This document shows positions 1 through 5,691 of a DNA stretch of 6,352 nt, in pieces (position 1 is the first letter of the stretch; each line of letters starts with the position of its first letter). Position numbers and translations under genes: made by a program. The DNA comes from Lachnoclostridium sp. UBA1241 (GTDB lineage Bacteria; Bacillota; Clostridia; Lachnospirales; Lachnospiraceae), in contig DBWJ01000018.1 of assembly GCA_002308955.1 (NCBI GenBank), positions 1-6,352 of the forward strand. Direction: 5' to 3'. The notes beneath the pieces were generated by a model. The model did no database searches. It had not been told where the DNA came from and saw only the letters and a program-made list of their open reading frames with translations.

Positions 1-1379
1 CCGTTCGTCTTATTGTTGAACTTCTCCGGGAAAATCTCATAGAAATCACGGAGCTGTTCCTTCTTAAGGATCTCGGTATGAAGTCTTGCAACACCGTTTA
101 CGGAGAAGCCCGCAACGATTGCAAGGTTCGCCATTCTTACCTGGCCGTCCATCAGGATTGCCATCTTCTTAAGCTTATCGTAGTTGTCCGGATAACGCTC
201 CTGCAGCTGAATCGTAAAGCGGCGGTTGATCTCCTCGACAATCTGGTATACACGCGGAAGCAGGCGGGAGAAAAGGTCAATCGGCCATTTCTCAAGGGCT
301 TCGGACATGATCGTGTGGTTCGTGTAAGCGCAGCAGCGGTTCGTGATGCTCCAGGCCTCATCCCAGCTTACATAATACTCATCCATCAGGATACGCATCA
401 GCTCGGGAACCGTTACGGTCGGATGTGTGTCGTTCAGCTGGAACACAACCTTATCCGGAAGTCCGTGGATATCGTCGTGGGTGCTCATGTACTTCGCAAC
501 GGCACGCTGAACGCTCGCGGAAACGAAGAAGTACTGCTGCTTCAGGCGGAGCTCCTTGCCGGCGTAGTGATTGTCGTTCGGGTAAAGCACTTCGCAGATC
601 AGTCTTGCGAGGTTCTGCTGCTCAACGGCCTTATGATAATCACCGCGGTCAAAGCTCTCAAGGTTAAAGTTATCGATTGCTTCGGCATCCCAAATGCGAA
701 GCGTGTTTACAACGTTGTTACCGTAGCCGACAATCGGGAGGTCATACGGGATTGCGCGAACGGACTGTGCGCCCTCCTGCGTAAAATGCTCTCTTCCCTG
801 CTCGTCTCTCGAGTACCGTACATAACCGCCGAACTTTACTTCGCAGGCGTACTCGGGACGCTTGATCTCAAACGGGTTGCCGTCTGCAAGCCAGTCATCC
901 GGACGCTCTACCTGATAACCGTCACGGATTTCCTGCTTAAACATTCCGTACTTATAGCGGATACCGCAACCGTATGCGGGATATCCGAGTGTAGCAAGCG
1001 AATCGAGGAAGCAAGCCGCAAGACGGCCGAGGCCGCCGTTACCGAGCGCTGCATCGGGCTCCTGATCCTCGATTGCGTCGAGATCAAGGCCGAGCTCCTC
1101 AAGAGCCTTGCGGATTTCCTTGTCCGCTTTCAGATTGATCACAATATTACCGAGCGCGCGGCCCATCAGGAATTCCATCGAAAGGTAGTAAACGGTCTTC
1201 GCGTCCTGCTTTTCGAACTCCTTCTGGCTGGCTGCCCAGCGGTCTACAATATAATCCTTTACGGCAAATGCCACAGCATGAAAGATCTGCTGCTGCGAAG
1301 CATCCTCTACCGTTCTGCGGTAGAAAGTCTTCAGATAGTCCTGTACGCTTTTCTTAAAGTCTTTCTTGTTGATTACCAT
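1..1379 (-). CDS. glgP: Glycogen/maltodextrin phosphorylase, N-terminal part (C-terminus beyond window edge)
   Basis: This enzyme family (GT35, PLP-dependent) uses phosphate to release glucose 1-phosphate from the non-reducing ends of alpha-1,4-glucans in the cytoplasm. The reading frame is open for 459 codons from ATG to the window edge. Family signatures are visible: YYLSMEFLMGR at residues 64-74, EPDAALGNGGLGRL at 107-120, YGCGIRYKYGMFKQ at 136-149, NDTHP at 316-320, AYTNHT at 351-356, EALEKWP at 360-366, SVNGVARLHTEIL at 426-438, and KFNNKTNG at the edge. Full enzymes have about 800-850 residues, so the catalytic C-terminal half with the PLP lysine lies outside. AGAAGGG (1392-1398) precedes the chosen ATG by 12 bases. 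An in-frame ATG at 1391 is also possible, but the ribosome site would directly abut it. No frameshift is seen. The gene has its own promoter and is separated from the ABC operon by a terminator. The family is certain; glycogen versus maltodextrin preference cannot be read from this half. Confidence 0.95.
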   Translation of the reverse strand, partial: MVINKKDFKKSVQDYLKTFYRRTVEDASQQQIFHAVAFAVKDYIVDRWAASQKEFEKQDAKTVYYLSMEFLMGRALGNIVINLKADKEIRKALEELGLDLDAIEDQEPDAALGNGGLGRLAACFLDSLATLGYPAYGCGIRYKYGMFKQEIRDGYQVERPDDWLADGNPFEIKRPEYACEVKFGGYVRYSRDEQGREHFTQEGAQSVRAIPYDLPIVGYGNNVVNTLRIWDAEAIDNFNLESFDRGDYHKAVEQQNLARLICEVLYPNDNHYAGKELRLKQQYFFVSASVQRAVAKYMSTHDDIHGLPDKVVFQLNDTHPTVTVPELMRILMDEYYVSWDEAWSITNRCCAYTNHTIMSEALEKWPIDLFSRLLPRVYQIVEEINRRFTIQLQERYPDNYDKLKKMAILMDGQVRMANLAIVAGFSVNGVARLHTEILKKEQLRDFYEIFPEKFNNKTN

Positions 1380-1450
1380 TGCAAATCTCATCCCTTCTGT
1401 CGGATACGGTATCTCTTCTTCCGCATTCCTTCTCATATATGCAAAATCTT

Positions 1451-1470
1451 TGTCATTATATCATATGACA
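1451..1470. promoter_or_regulatory. Inverted repeat over the phosphorylase -10 element, candidate operator
   Basis: TGTCAT and ATGACA form perfect 6-bp half-sites separated by 8 bp, and the TATAAT element lies within the repeat. A repressor bound here would block RNA polymerase. The repeat is seen directly; the operator role is inferred and the cognate regulator is not in the window. AT-rich promoter sequence can give such repeats by chance. Confidence 0.35.
1455..1460 (-). promoter_or_regulatory. Extended -10 promoter of the phosphorylase gene
   Basis: On the minus strand a perfect TATAAT is preceded by TGA, giving the extended -10 form TGATATAAT. The hexamer 17 bases upstream (TGGTCG, 1478-1483) is a poor -35 match, so the extended -10 or an activator would have to compensate. 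The start point would be near 1448, leaving a leader of about 70 bases before the ATG at 1379. The element lies inside a 20-bp inverted repeat (1451-1470). The position, just after the upstream operon's terminator, fits an independent promoter. Confidence 0.65.
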
Positions 1471-1585
1471 TATGTGACGACCACACAAACTTTCAGGAAA
1501 AGATTGCGCGTTTTTGAGCAAAATGTTACTTTCTTGAGTTTTTTGCAATGATATTTTACATTTTCCGCAGAGGACTTTCCGGGCA

Positions 1586-1625
1586 TAAAAAAACTGTCGC
1601 AGGGACTTTGGGTCCTTGCGACAGT
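1586..1625 (-). terminator. Rho-independent terminator of the ABC transporter operon
   Basis: Reading the minus strand, ACTGTCGCAAGGAC pairs with GTCCCTGCGACAGT, a 14-position stem with one A/C mismatch and a 5-base loop, followed directly by a run of seven T. It begins about 30 bases after the permease stop at 1657. It separates the transporter transcript from the phosphorylase gene, which has its own promoter downstream. Confidence 0.9.
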
Positions 1626-1656
1626 GAATTGACTTTTGAATTTAAACAGGAACGGA

Positions 1657-2541
1657 TTAACCCTTAATAGCACCGGCGATAAAGCTTTCCTGAATCTTTC
1701 TGCTTAACAGAACATACGTTATAACCATAGGAATCGTTGCGATCGTGATTACGGCACCGATCGGGCCCCACTTAACCGTGAATGTACCGGTATAGGACTG
1801 AACTCCGACAGGCAACGTCCTGTATTCACTGGAGCTTACGAATACCGATGCAAACATCAGCTCGTTCCAGCACTGCAGGAAGGAATAAATCGCGATGGTG
1901 GAAACCGAAGGAAGCATTAACGGAACGATGATACGGAAGAATACGCCGTAACGGCTGCAGCCGTCAATGTATGCCGCTTCATCGAGATCCTTCGGGATTC
2001 CTACGATGAAACTGTTCGCAATCAATATGGACATGGCCAGCGCGAATGCCGCGTAAGGAATGATCAGAGACCATCTCGTATCCAGCCAGTCAAAATAACG
2101 ACAGATCATGTAAACGGGAACCAGAGAAGCCTGTACGGGAATCGTAATTCCGAGAAGGAACATACGGTTCACGGCCTTGCTGGCTTTCCACTGAATTCTC
2201 ATGATTGCGTAAGAAGCCATCATGGCAGCAACCATGGAAATCAAAATCGCAAGAGCAGTAACGATAACACTGTTCTTGAAGTACGTCAACAGGGAGGAAT
2301 AATCAAGAGCCTTGTAGTTCTCCCAATGCCATTCATTCGGCAAACCCTTCGGGAGCAGGAAACGATGTGTTTTCTGAATCTGCTGGTTATCCTTCAGGGA
2401 AAATGTAATCATCCAGAAAAGAGGATACAGGTTAATGAGGGACCATATAATAAGCATAATAACGCCGAAGATCCCGAATGCCTTGCCGCCCTTCCGAATG
2501 GTATATTCGTTCGGTTGATAGATTGCACTCTTCTTCGCCAT
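1657..2541 (-). CDS. CUT1-family sugar ABC transporter permease, MalG/LacG type
   Basis: This is an inner-membrane channel subunit of a type I carbohydrate importer. From the chosen ATG it has 294 residues, typical for MalG-like permeases. Numbered from an ATG at 2550, hydrophobic segments lie near residues 25-48, 92-116, 127-148, 162-183, 214-238 and 265-284, consistent with six helices. The cytoplasmic EAA loop that docks the ATPase is clear: IPKDLDEAAYIDGCSRYG at 185-202, then IIVPLMLP at 207-214. The C-terminus FIAGAIKG is the usual MalG-type ending. Two in-frame starts compete. ATG 2550 overlaps the upstream stop by 8 bases but directly abuts the AGAAGG site; ATG 2541 has 9-base spacing and is preferred. 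The gene is translationally coupled to the other permease and is the last in the operon. The substrate cannot be read from the sequence. Confidence 0.95.
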   Translation of the reverse strand: MAKKSAIYQPNEYTIRKGGKAFGIFGVIMLIIWSLINLYPLFWMITFSLKDNQQIQKTHRFLLPKGLPNEWHWENYKALDYSSLLTYFKNSVIVTALAILISMVAAMMASYAIMRIQWKASKAVNRMFLLGITIPVQASLVPVYMICRYFDWLDTRWSLIIPYAAFALAMSILIANSFIVGIPKDLDEAAYIDGCSRYGVFFRIIVPLMLPSVSTIAIYSFLQCWNELMFASVFVSSSEYRTLPVGVQSYTGTFTVKWGPIGAVITIATIPMVITYVLLSRKIQESFIAGAIKG

Positions 2542-2542
2542 A

Positions 2543-3436
2543 TCACTCATCCTTCTCTCTGAATATGTAGTTAATGAGCAAAGCGAACGCGAAGCACATC
2601 AGGATAAGGAGAACAGCGATTGCGCTACCCATACCGTATCTGTTCGCTTTAAACATCTGGTTCATGAGCATGGTGCTCGGGAAAGCAGCCGTTACGGATC
2701 TCATACCTGCGAGCAGTGCAGGAAGGTCGTAAGACTTCAGGGAACCTGTTACCGAGAAGATAACGCAAACCTTGATAACCGGCTTCATCGAAGGAATAAC
2801 GATGTAGCGGTCAACCTGCCACGGTGTAGCACCGTCGATCATGGCTGCCTCGCGAAGTTCCGGAGATACGTTCTTAACGCCTGCATACATAAGCAGCATG
2901 TGGTAACCTACATACTGCCAAAGCATCGGAGCGATAACCGATCCGAGCAAATGACCTTTCGGTCCGTCGGCCAGGAAGAGGATATTGCTATCGCCCTCCT
3001 TGAGGATTCCGGTAATTCTGAGCAAGTTGTTAAACAAGCCTTTCGGCTGATACATAATCTTCCACAGCATAGCGATAACTACGGTGGAAATCAGAACCGG
3101 GATAAAGTTTACGGACAGGAAGAATCTCTCTCCCTTGATTCCGCGGCCGAGAATAAGAGCAAGCCCCAGCGAAATCGGCAACTGAAGAAACACAGAAAGA
3201 CCTGCAAGAATGAATACATTCTTCAAAGCGGACGGAAAAGGCGTAAGTTCCGAAGTAAACAGCTCCTTGTAGTTGCTCAATCCGATAAACTTTGCCTCGC
3301 CGAGACCTTTCCAGTCAAAGAAACTGTAGTAAGCCGACATTACCATGGGGGCAATTAGTATTACACAGAAAAGCAGAACCGCCGGAATCAGAAAGACGAT
3401 AATGCTAATCGTATCAGATGCAGATCTATGCTTCAT
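2543..3436 (-). CDS. CUT1-family sugar ABC transporter permease, MalF/LacF type
   Basis: This is the partner channel subunit of the importer, 297 residues from the chosen start. Hydrophobic segments lie near residues 11-37, 73-97, 107-128, 165-185, 218-240 and 268-292, the six-helix pattern of short MalF-like permeases; the large extra periplasmic loop of E. coli MalF is absent. The EAA loop reads SPELREAAMIDGATPWQ at 191-207, followed by YIVIPSMKP at 211-219. ATG 3436 is preferred because GAGGAAGG (3445-3452) lies 8 bases upstream. The longer frame from 3484 would start at the edge of an RNA hairpin, has no ribosome site and adds a charged stretch ahead of the first helix. The gene lies between the binding-protein gene and the second permease, the standard CUT1 order. 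No ATPase gene is present here, so a shared ATPase is expected elsewhere. Confidence 0.95.
   Translation of the reverse strand: MKHRSASDTISIIVFLIPAVLLFCVILIAPMVMSAYYSFFDWKGLGEAKFIGLSNYKELFTSELTPFPSALKNVFILAGLSVFLQLPISLGLALILGRGIKGERFFLSVNFIPVLISTVVIAMLWKIMYQPKGLFNNLLRITGILKEGDSNILFLADGPKGHLLGSVIAPMLWQYVGYHMLLMYAGVKNVSPELREAAMIDGATPWQVDRYIVIPSMKPVIKVCVIFSVTGSLKSYDLPALLAGMRSVTAAFPSTMLMNQMFKANRYGMGSAIAVLLILMCFAFALLINYIFREKDE
2551..2556 (-). promoter_or_regulatory. Ribosome binding site deciding the MalG-type permease start
   Basis: AGAAGG on the minus strand lies inside the last codons of the upstream permease gene. It is 9 bases from ATG 2541 but 0 bases from ATG 2550, which favours 2541. The two permease genes are then one base apart. 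Confidence 0.6.
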
Positions 3437-3444
3437 ATTGCCTA

Positions 3445-3452
3445 CCTTCCTC
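3445..3452 (-). promoter_or_regulatory. Ribosome binding site deciding the MalF-type permease start
   Basis: GAGGAAGG on the minus strand lies 8 bases before ATG 3436. It lies just after the intercistronic hairpin and its T-rich tail, so the true coding start is downstream of that structure rather than at the upstream ATG at 3484. Confidence 0.7.
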
Positions 3453-3484
3453 AAAAAGAAGTGGCCTCTCCTAGGAAAGGCCAC
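3451..3484 (-). terminator. Intercistronic hairpin with T-rich tail, likely partial terminator or mRNA stabiliser
   Basis: The minus-strand RNA from 3484 to 3461 is self-complementary over its whole length: GTGGCCTTTC pairs with GGAGAGGCCAC through ten base pairs, one a U-G wobble, around a CUAG loop. A TTCTTTTT tail follows. It begins 24 bases after the binding-protein stop and precedes the permease ribosome site. Hairpins in this position of binding-protein operons commonly protect the upstream message or reduce read-through, so that binding protein outnumbers permease. The structure is seen; its strength is inferred. Confidence 0.75.
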
Positions 3485-3508
3485 CCCAATTAGTACTTAA
3501 CCAAGCAA

Positions 3509-4771
3509 TTATCTAATTGCCTTAGCAAGATCATCAGCAAACTGCTGACCGGTAACTTCGCCGTTGTAAGCCTTACGGATTTCCTTGAGGTAAACTTCGG
3601 TAGCCTCAGTAGACTGAAGGTTGTCACCGAAAAGTACAAGGTAGTTAGCGCCTTCAACAAGCTTAGCAACCTGAGCGGTGAGGTAGTTGACATCCTTTGC
3701 TTCGTAGTCAACCTTCCAAGCCGGAAGACCGGAACCTGCAAGGTAACCATACTTACAAATCAACTGACCAAGCTCGAAGCAGTACTGAGCAGCAAGCTCG
3801 CAGTCCTTGGAGCCGGAGAATACGGCAAGCGTATCATTCGGGCCACCGGTAAGCTGACCGAGCTTAGACTTGGAATCGTCGATTACAGGGAACTCACAAG
3901 CCTTGATGTTAAGGCCGCTTGCAGCGAGATCGCCGCAGTTCCAAGAACCGTTCTGATAGAAAGCGTACTCACCAGCGATGAAGTTAGCCTTAACAGTATC
4001 GTTGTCAAGAGCAGCATCATCTTCTGCGAAGTAACCCTTCTTCATGAAGTCGTTGAACGTGTCGATTGCCTTAGCAACGCCAGCATCGTTCCAAGACTTC
4101 GTACCCTGGAAGATACCATCCATTACATCTGCGCCGGCGGTCTTAATGATCAACGGCTCGATGTACTCGGTGATACACCATTCCTGGTTAGCAGCACCAG
4201 CGCAACCAAACGGAGTGATTCCCTTAGCAAGAAGAGCGTCACAGCACTTGATCAGGTCAGCGTAAGTGGTGGGAACGTCATCGTAACCAGCCTGCTTAAG
4301 AAGATCAAGGTTTGCGAAAAGAGTAACAACGTTCATGGTCAACGGAACGCCGTACTTCTTGCCGTTGTAAGTGGTGTTACGGCACATAGCCTCAGGAAGC
4401 TTGTCAGCGTAGTTCTTGTACATGTCGTCAAGGCAGTATACCTTTCCGTTCTGTACGAAGTCGCCAAGGAATGCGCAGGACCAGGTAAAGAAGATGTCGG
4501 CAACATCGTTACCCTGCATAGCGGTCTTAATCTTAAGCTTGTAGTCGTCGTTCTGAGTAGACTCCATCTTGACCTCAACATCAGGATATCTTTCCTTCAT
4601 CTCTTTAAGTGCTTGCTGATAAGCAGGGTAGTTTGAGTCACCCTCAACAGCAATCGTCCACAGCGTGAGCTTACCACTTAAGGACCCACCTTTTTTCTCG
4701 TCTTTCTTACCGCAGGCGGCAAGAGACAGTACCATAATTACGGCCAGTACTGTTGCAAGGATTTTTTTCAT
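3509..4771 (-). CDS. Extracellular solute-binding lipoprotein of a CUT1 sugar ABC transporter
   Basis: This is a substrate-capture protein tethered outside the cell membrane, 420 residues, a normal length for family 1 solute-binding proteins. Residues 1-20 form a lipoprotein signal: MKK, a hydrophobic stretch, then the lipobox LAAC with the lipidated Cys20. A charged linker to about residue 33 leads to the first beta strand, KLTLWTIA (34-41). Typical family features follow: an AMQGNDVADIFF segment (84-95), YNGKKYGVPLTMNVVTLFANLDLLKQAG (135-162, hinge and helix) and FIAGEYAFYQNGSWN (264-278). The start is secure, with AAGGAGG (4777-4783) 5 bases upstream. The gene sits immediately before the two permeases. 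The mature part has 12 cysteines besides the lipid Cys, which is unusual for an exported binding protein. Adjacent phosphorylase suggests maltodextrin or another alpha-glucan, but specificity is not proven. Confidence 0.95.
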   Translation of the reverse strand: MKKILATVLAVIMVLSLAACGKKDEKKGGSLSGKLTLWTIAVEGDSNYPAYQQALKEMKERYPDVEVKMESTQNDDYKLKIKTAMQGNDVADIFFTWSCAFLGDFVQNGKVYCLDDMYKNYADKLPEAMCRNTTYNGKKYGVPLTMNVVTLFANLDLLKQAGYDDVPTTYADLIKCCDALLAKGITPFGCAGAANQEWCITEYIEPLIIKTAGADVMDGIFQGTKSWNDAGVAKAIDTFNDFMKKGYFAEDDAALDNDTVKANFIAGEYAFYQNGSWNCGDLAASGLNIKACEFPVIDDSKSKLGQLTGGPNDTLAVFSGSKDCELAAQYCFELGQLICKYGYLAGSGLPAWKVDYEAKDVNYLTAQVAKLVEGANYLVLFGDNLQSTEATEVYLKEIRKAYNGEVTGQQFADDLAKAIR

Positions 4772-4802
4772 GTTTTCCTCCTTAAAAGAGATAGAATTTT
4801 TC

Positions 4803-4837
4803 AGCTTTCGCTGAGTTTATCGAAAGCGGAAACCGCT
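4803..4837 (-). promoter_or_regulatory. Overlapping inverted repeats in the leader of the binding-protein gene, candidate operator or attenuator
   Basis: Two repeats share bases 4825-4827. GCTTTCG (4804-4810) pairs with CGAAAGC (4821-4827) around a 10-base loop, and AGCGG (4825-4829) pairs with CCGCT (4833-4837) around AAA. The two RNA folds exclude each other. As DNA, the plus-strand stretch CGAAAGCGGAAACC (4821-4834) resembles catabolite-responsive or LacI-family operators, matching 11 of 14 positions of TGWAANCGNTNWCA. No good -10/-35 pair was found in the 86-base gap, so expression probably comes from the lipoprotein promoter. The structures are seen; the function is inferred. Confidence 0.4.
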
Positions 4838-4857
4838 AACGAACAGTTTTTGCTCCC

Positions 4858-5463
4858 CTAAGGCATCTTTACCATTGCCCAGGGATAATCAACCGTCATC
4901 ATGTCGCCGTCGATCGTGTAATAGATCAGGGTGTTCGACAGATAACCGTCGTAGTTGAGAAGGATGCTTCCGTCGTCGTTCACGAAGTAATGTCCGGGAA
5001 GCGTTTCATCTTCATAGAAGGTTCCCTTGTCCGTGAACTGGAAACTCAGTCCCTCGTTCGGCCCGTATCCGGCCCAGTAACCGATCACCGGAGAATCACC
5101 GGTAAGCAGATCGGGAACCAGCTTGTAATATGCCTTACGGTATACGTACCGTTTTTCTTCCCCATCGAAGTCTTTACCTTCGTAGAACCGCATCTCCGTC
5201 ACGGTACCGTCCTCCGCCGTGAAGCGTATGAACGAATCCGTCATTTCGTAGCTCTTATACATGACTCCGTCGAAAGCGGCCGTGCCGTCCTTGAAGAAGA
5301 TCATTACTGCGTTATCTCTCTCATGCGAGAAAGCCCAACGTTCGGAAATCAGTTCCGGGTCGTACTTTTCTTTATCTTTCCTGTCCTTCTTGCACCCCGT
5401 CATCGCGACCATGCTGAGGGATGCGATGCAAAGCAGCAGAAGAACCAATCTTTTCACATTCAT
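4858..5463 (-). CDS. Two-repeat lipoprotein of unknown function preceding the sugar ABC operon
   Basis: I do not recognise a named family. From ATG 5463 there are 201 residues. Residues 1-24 form a lipoprotein signal: MNVKR, a long hydrophobic run, and the lipobox MTGC with Cys24. A lysine-rich linker follows (25-33). The rest is rich in aromatic and beta-strand residues and contains two copies of one pattern, 87 residues apart: W43/W130, A44/A131, F56/F143, G60-T61/G147-T148, Y72/Y159 and D76/D163. Such strand-turn repeats recall the small lipocalin-like or WG-type lipoproteins of Firmicutes, but that is only a resemblance. AGGTGG lies 14 bases before the ATG, a weak ribosome site; an in-frame GTG at 5481 has none. 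A strong promoter lies upstream, and no terminator separates the gene from the binding-protein gene 86 bases downstream, so co-transcription is likely. It may be an accessory of the importer or an envelope protein unrelated to it. Confidence 0.8.
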   Translation of the reverse strand: MNVKRLVLLLLCIASLSMVAMTGCKKDRKDKEKYDPELISERWAFSHERDNAVMIFFKDGTAAFDGVMYKSYEMTDSFIRFTAEDGTVTEMRFYEGKDFDGEEKRYVYRKAYYKLVPDLLTGDSPVIGYWAGYGPNEGLSFQFTDKGTFYEDETLPGHYFVNDDGSILLNYDGYLSNTLIYYTIDGDMMTVDYPWAMVKMP

Positions 5464-5499
5464 AAAACTATCGTTTACCACCTGTTCGGGCAGTCAATG

Positions 5500-5550
5500 G
5501 CGGGCATCGTCTTTCCTAAAAAAGATGCTACTTCCCCTTATCTCGCCCGC
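5500..5550 (-). other. 5' leader with two competing stems ahead of the lipoprotein gene
   Basis: In the minus-strand leader GCGGGC (5545-5550) can pair with GCCCGC (5500-5505), enclosing about 39 bases. Alternatively GCATC (5524-5528) can pair with GATGC (5504-5508) around 15 bases. The two share bases 5504-5505, so only one can form fully. I recognise no known riboswitch class, and short stems like these may be chance. Confidence 0.25.
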
Positions 5551-5564
5551 AATCTTCATGCTAA

Positions 5565-5592
5565 ATTATATCACATATGAAAAACAAGTCAA
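5565..5592 (-). promoter_or_regulatory. Strong sigma-A promoter for the lipoprotein and ABC operon
   Basis: On the minus strand TTGACT (5587-5592) and TATAAT (5565-5570) are 16 bases apart, and the -10 is extended by TG (TGATATAAT). The predicted start near 5557 gives a leader of roughly 95 bases before ATG 5463. This is the best promoter in the window and the only convincing one for the genes down to the terminator at 1625. The box TCATATGTGA between the two hexamers resembles that at the phosphorylase promoter. Confidence 0.8.
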
Positions 5593-5691
5593 GTAGTATT
5601 TTTCATATCCTTCTTGGCTTGCAATATATTGAAACGGTTTAAAATCCTTAAACACCATGTAGTATTCTCCGTCAAAACAAAGCCCGGAAAA

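Noticed and set aside
78..1517. 479-codon plus-strand open frame
   Set aside because: It lies opposite the phosphorylase gene, whose minus-strand translation matches family signatures throughout. Long antisense frames are expected with this codon use, and the translation shows no recognisable domain.
2900..3358. 152-codon plus-strand open frame
   Set aside because: It is antisense to the MalF-type permease and its translation is low-complexity, charged and unlike a real protein.
3437..3484. Longer N-terminus for the MalF-type permease
   Set aside because: The upstream ATG is at the edge of the intercistronic hairpin and lacks a ribosome site, whereas ATG 3436 has GAGGAAGG at ideal spacing.
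3490..3750. Minus-strand 86-codon frame inside the binding-protein gene, and a similar one at 4339-4581
   Set aside because: Both are out-of-frame shadows of the solute-binding protein, with arginine/leucine/threonine-rich translations typical of frame-shifted coding sequence.
4772..4857. Independent promoter for the binding-protein gene
   Set aside because: GATAAA in the gap is a weak -10 with no acceptable -35 at 16-18 bases, so I do not call it.
4990..5580. Plus-strand open frames opposite the lipoprotein (4990-5580 and 5261-5596)
   Set aside because: They overlap a minus-strand gene that has a clear lipoprotein signal, repeats and promoter. No plus-strand promoter or ribosome site was found for them.
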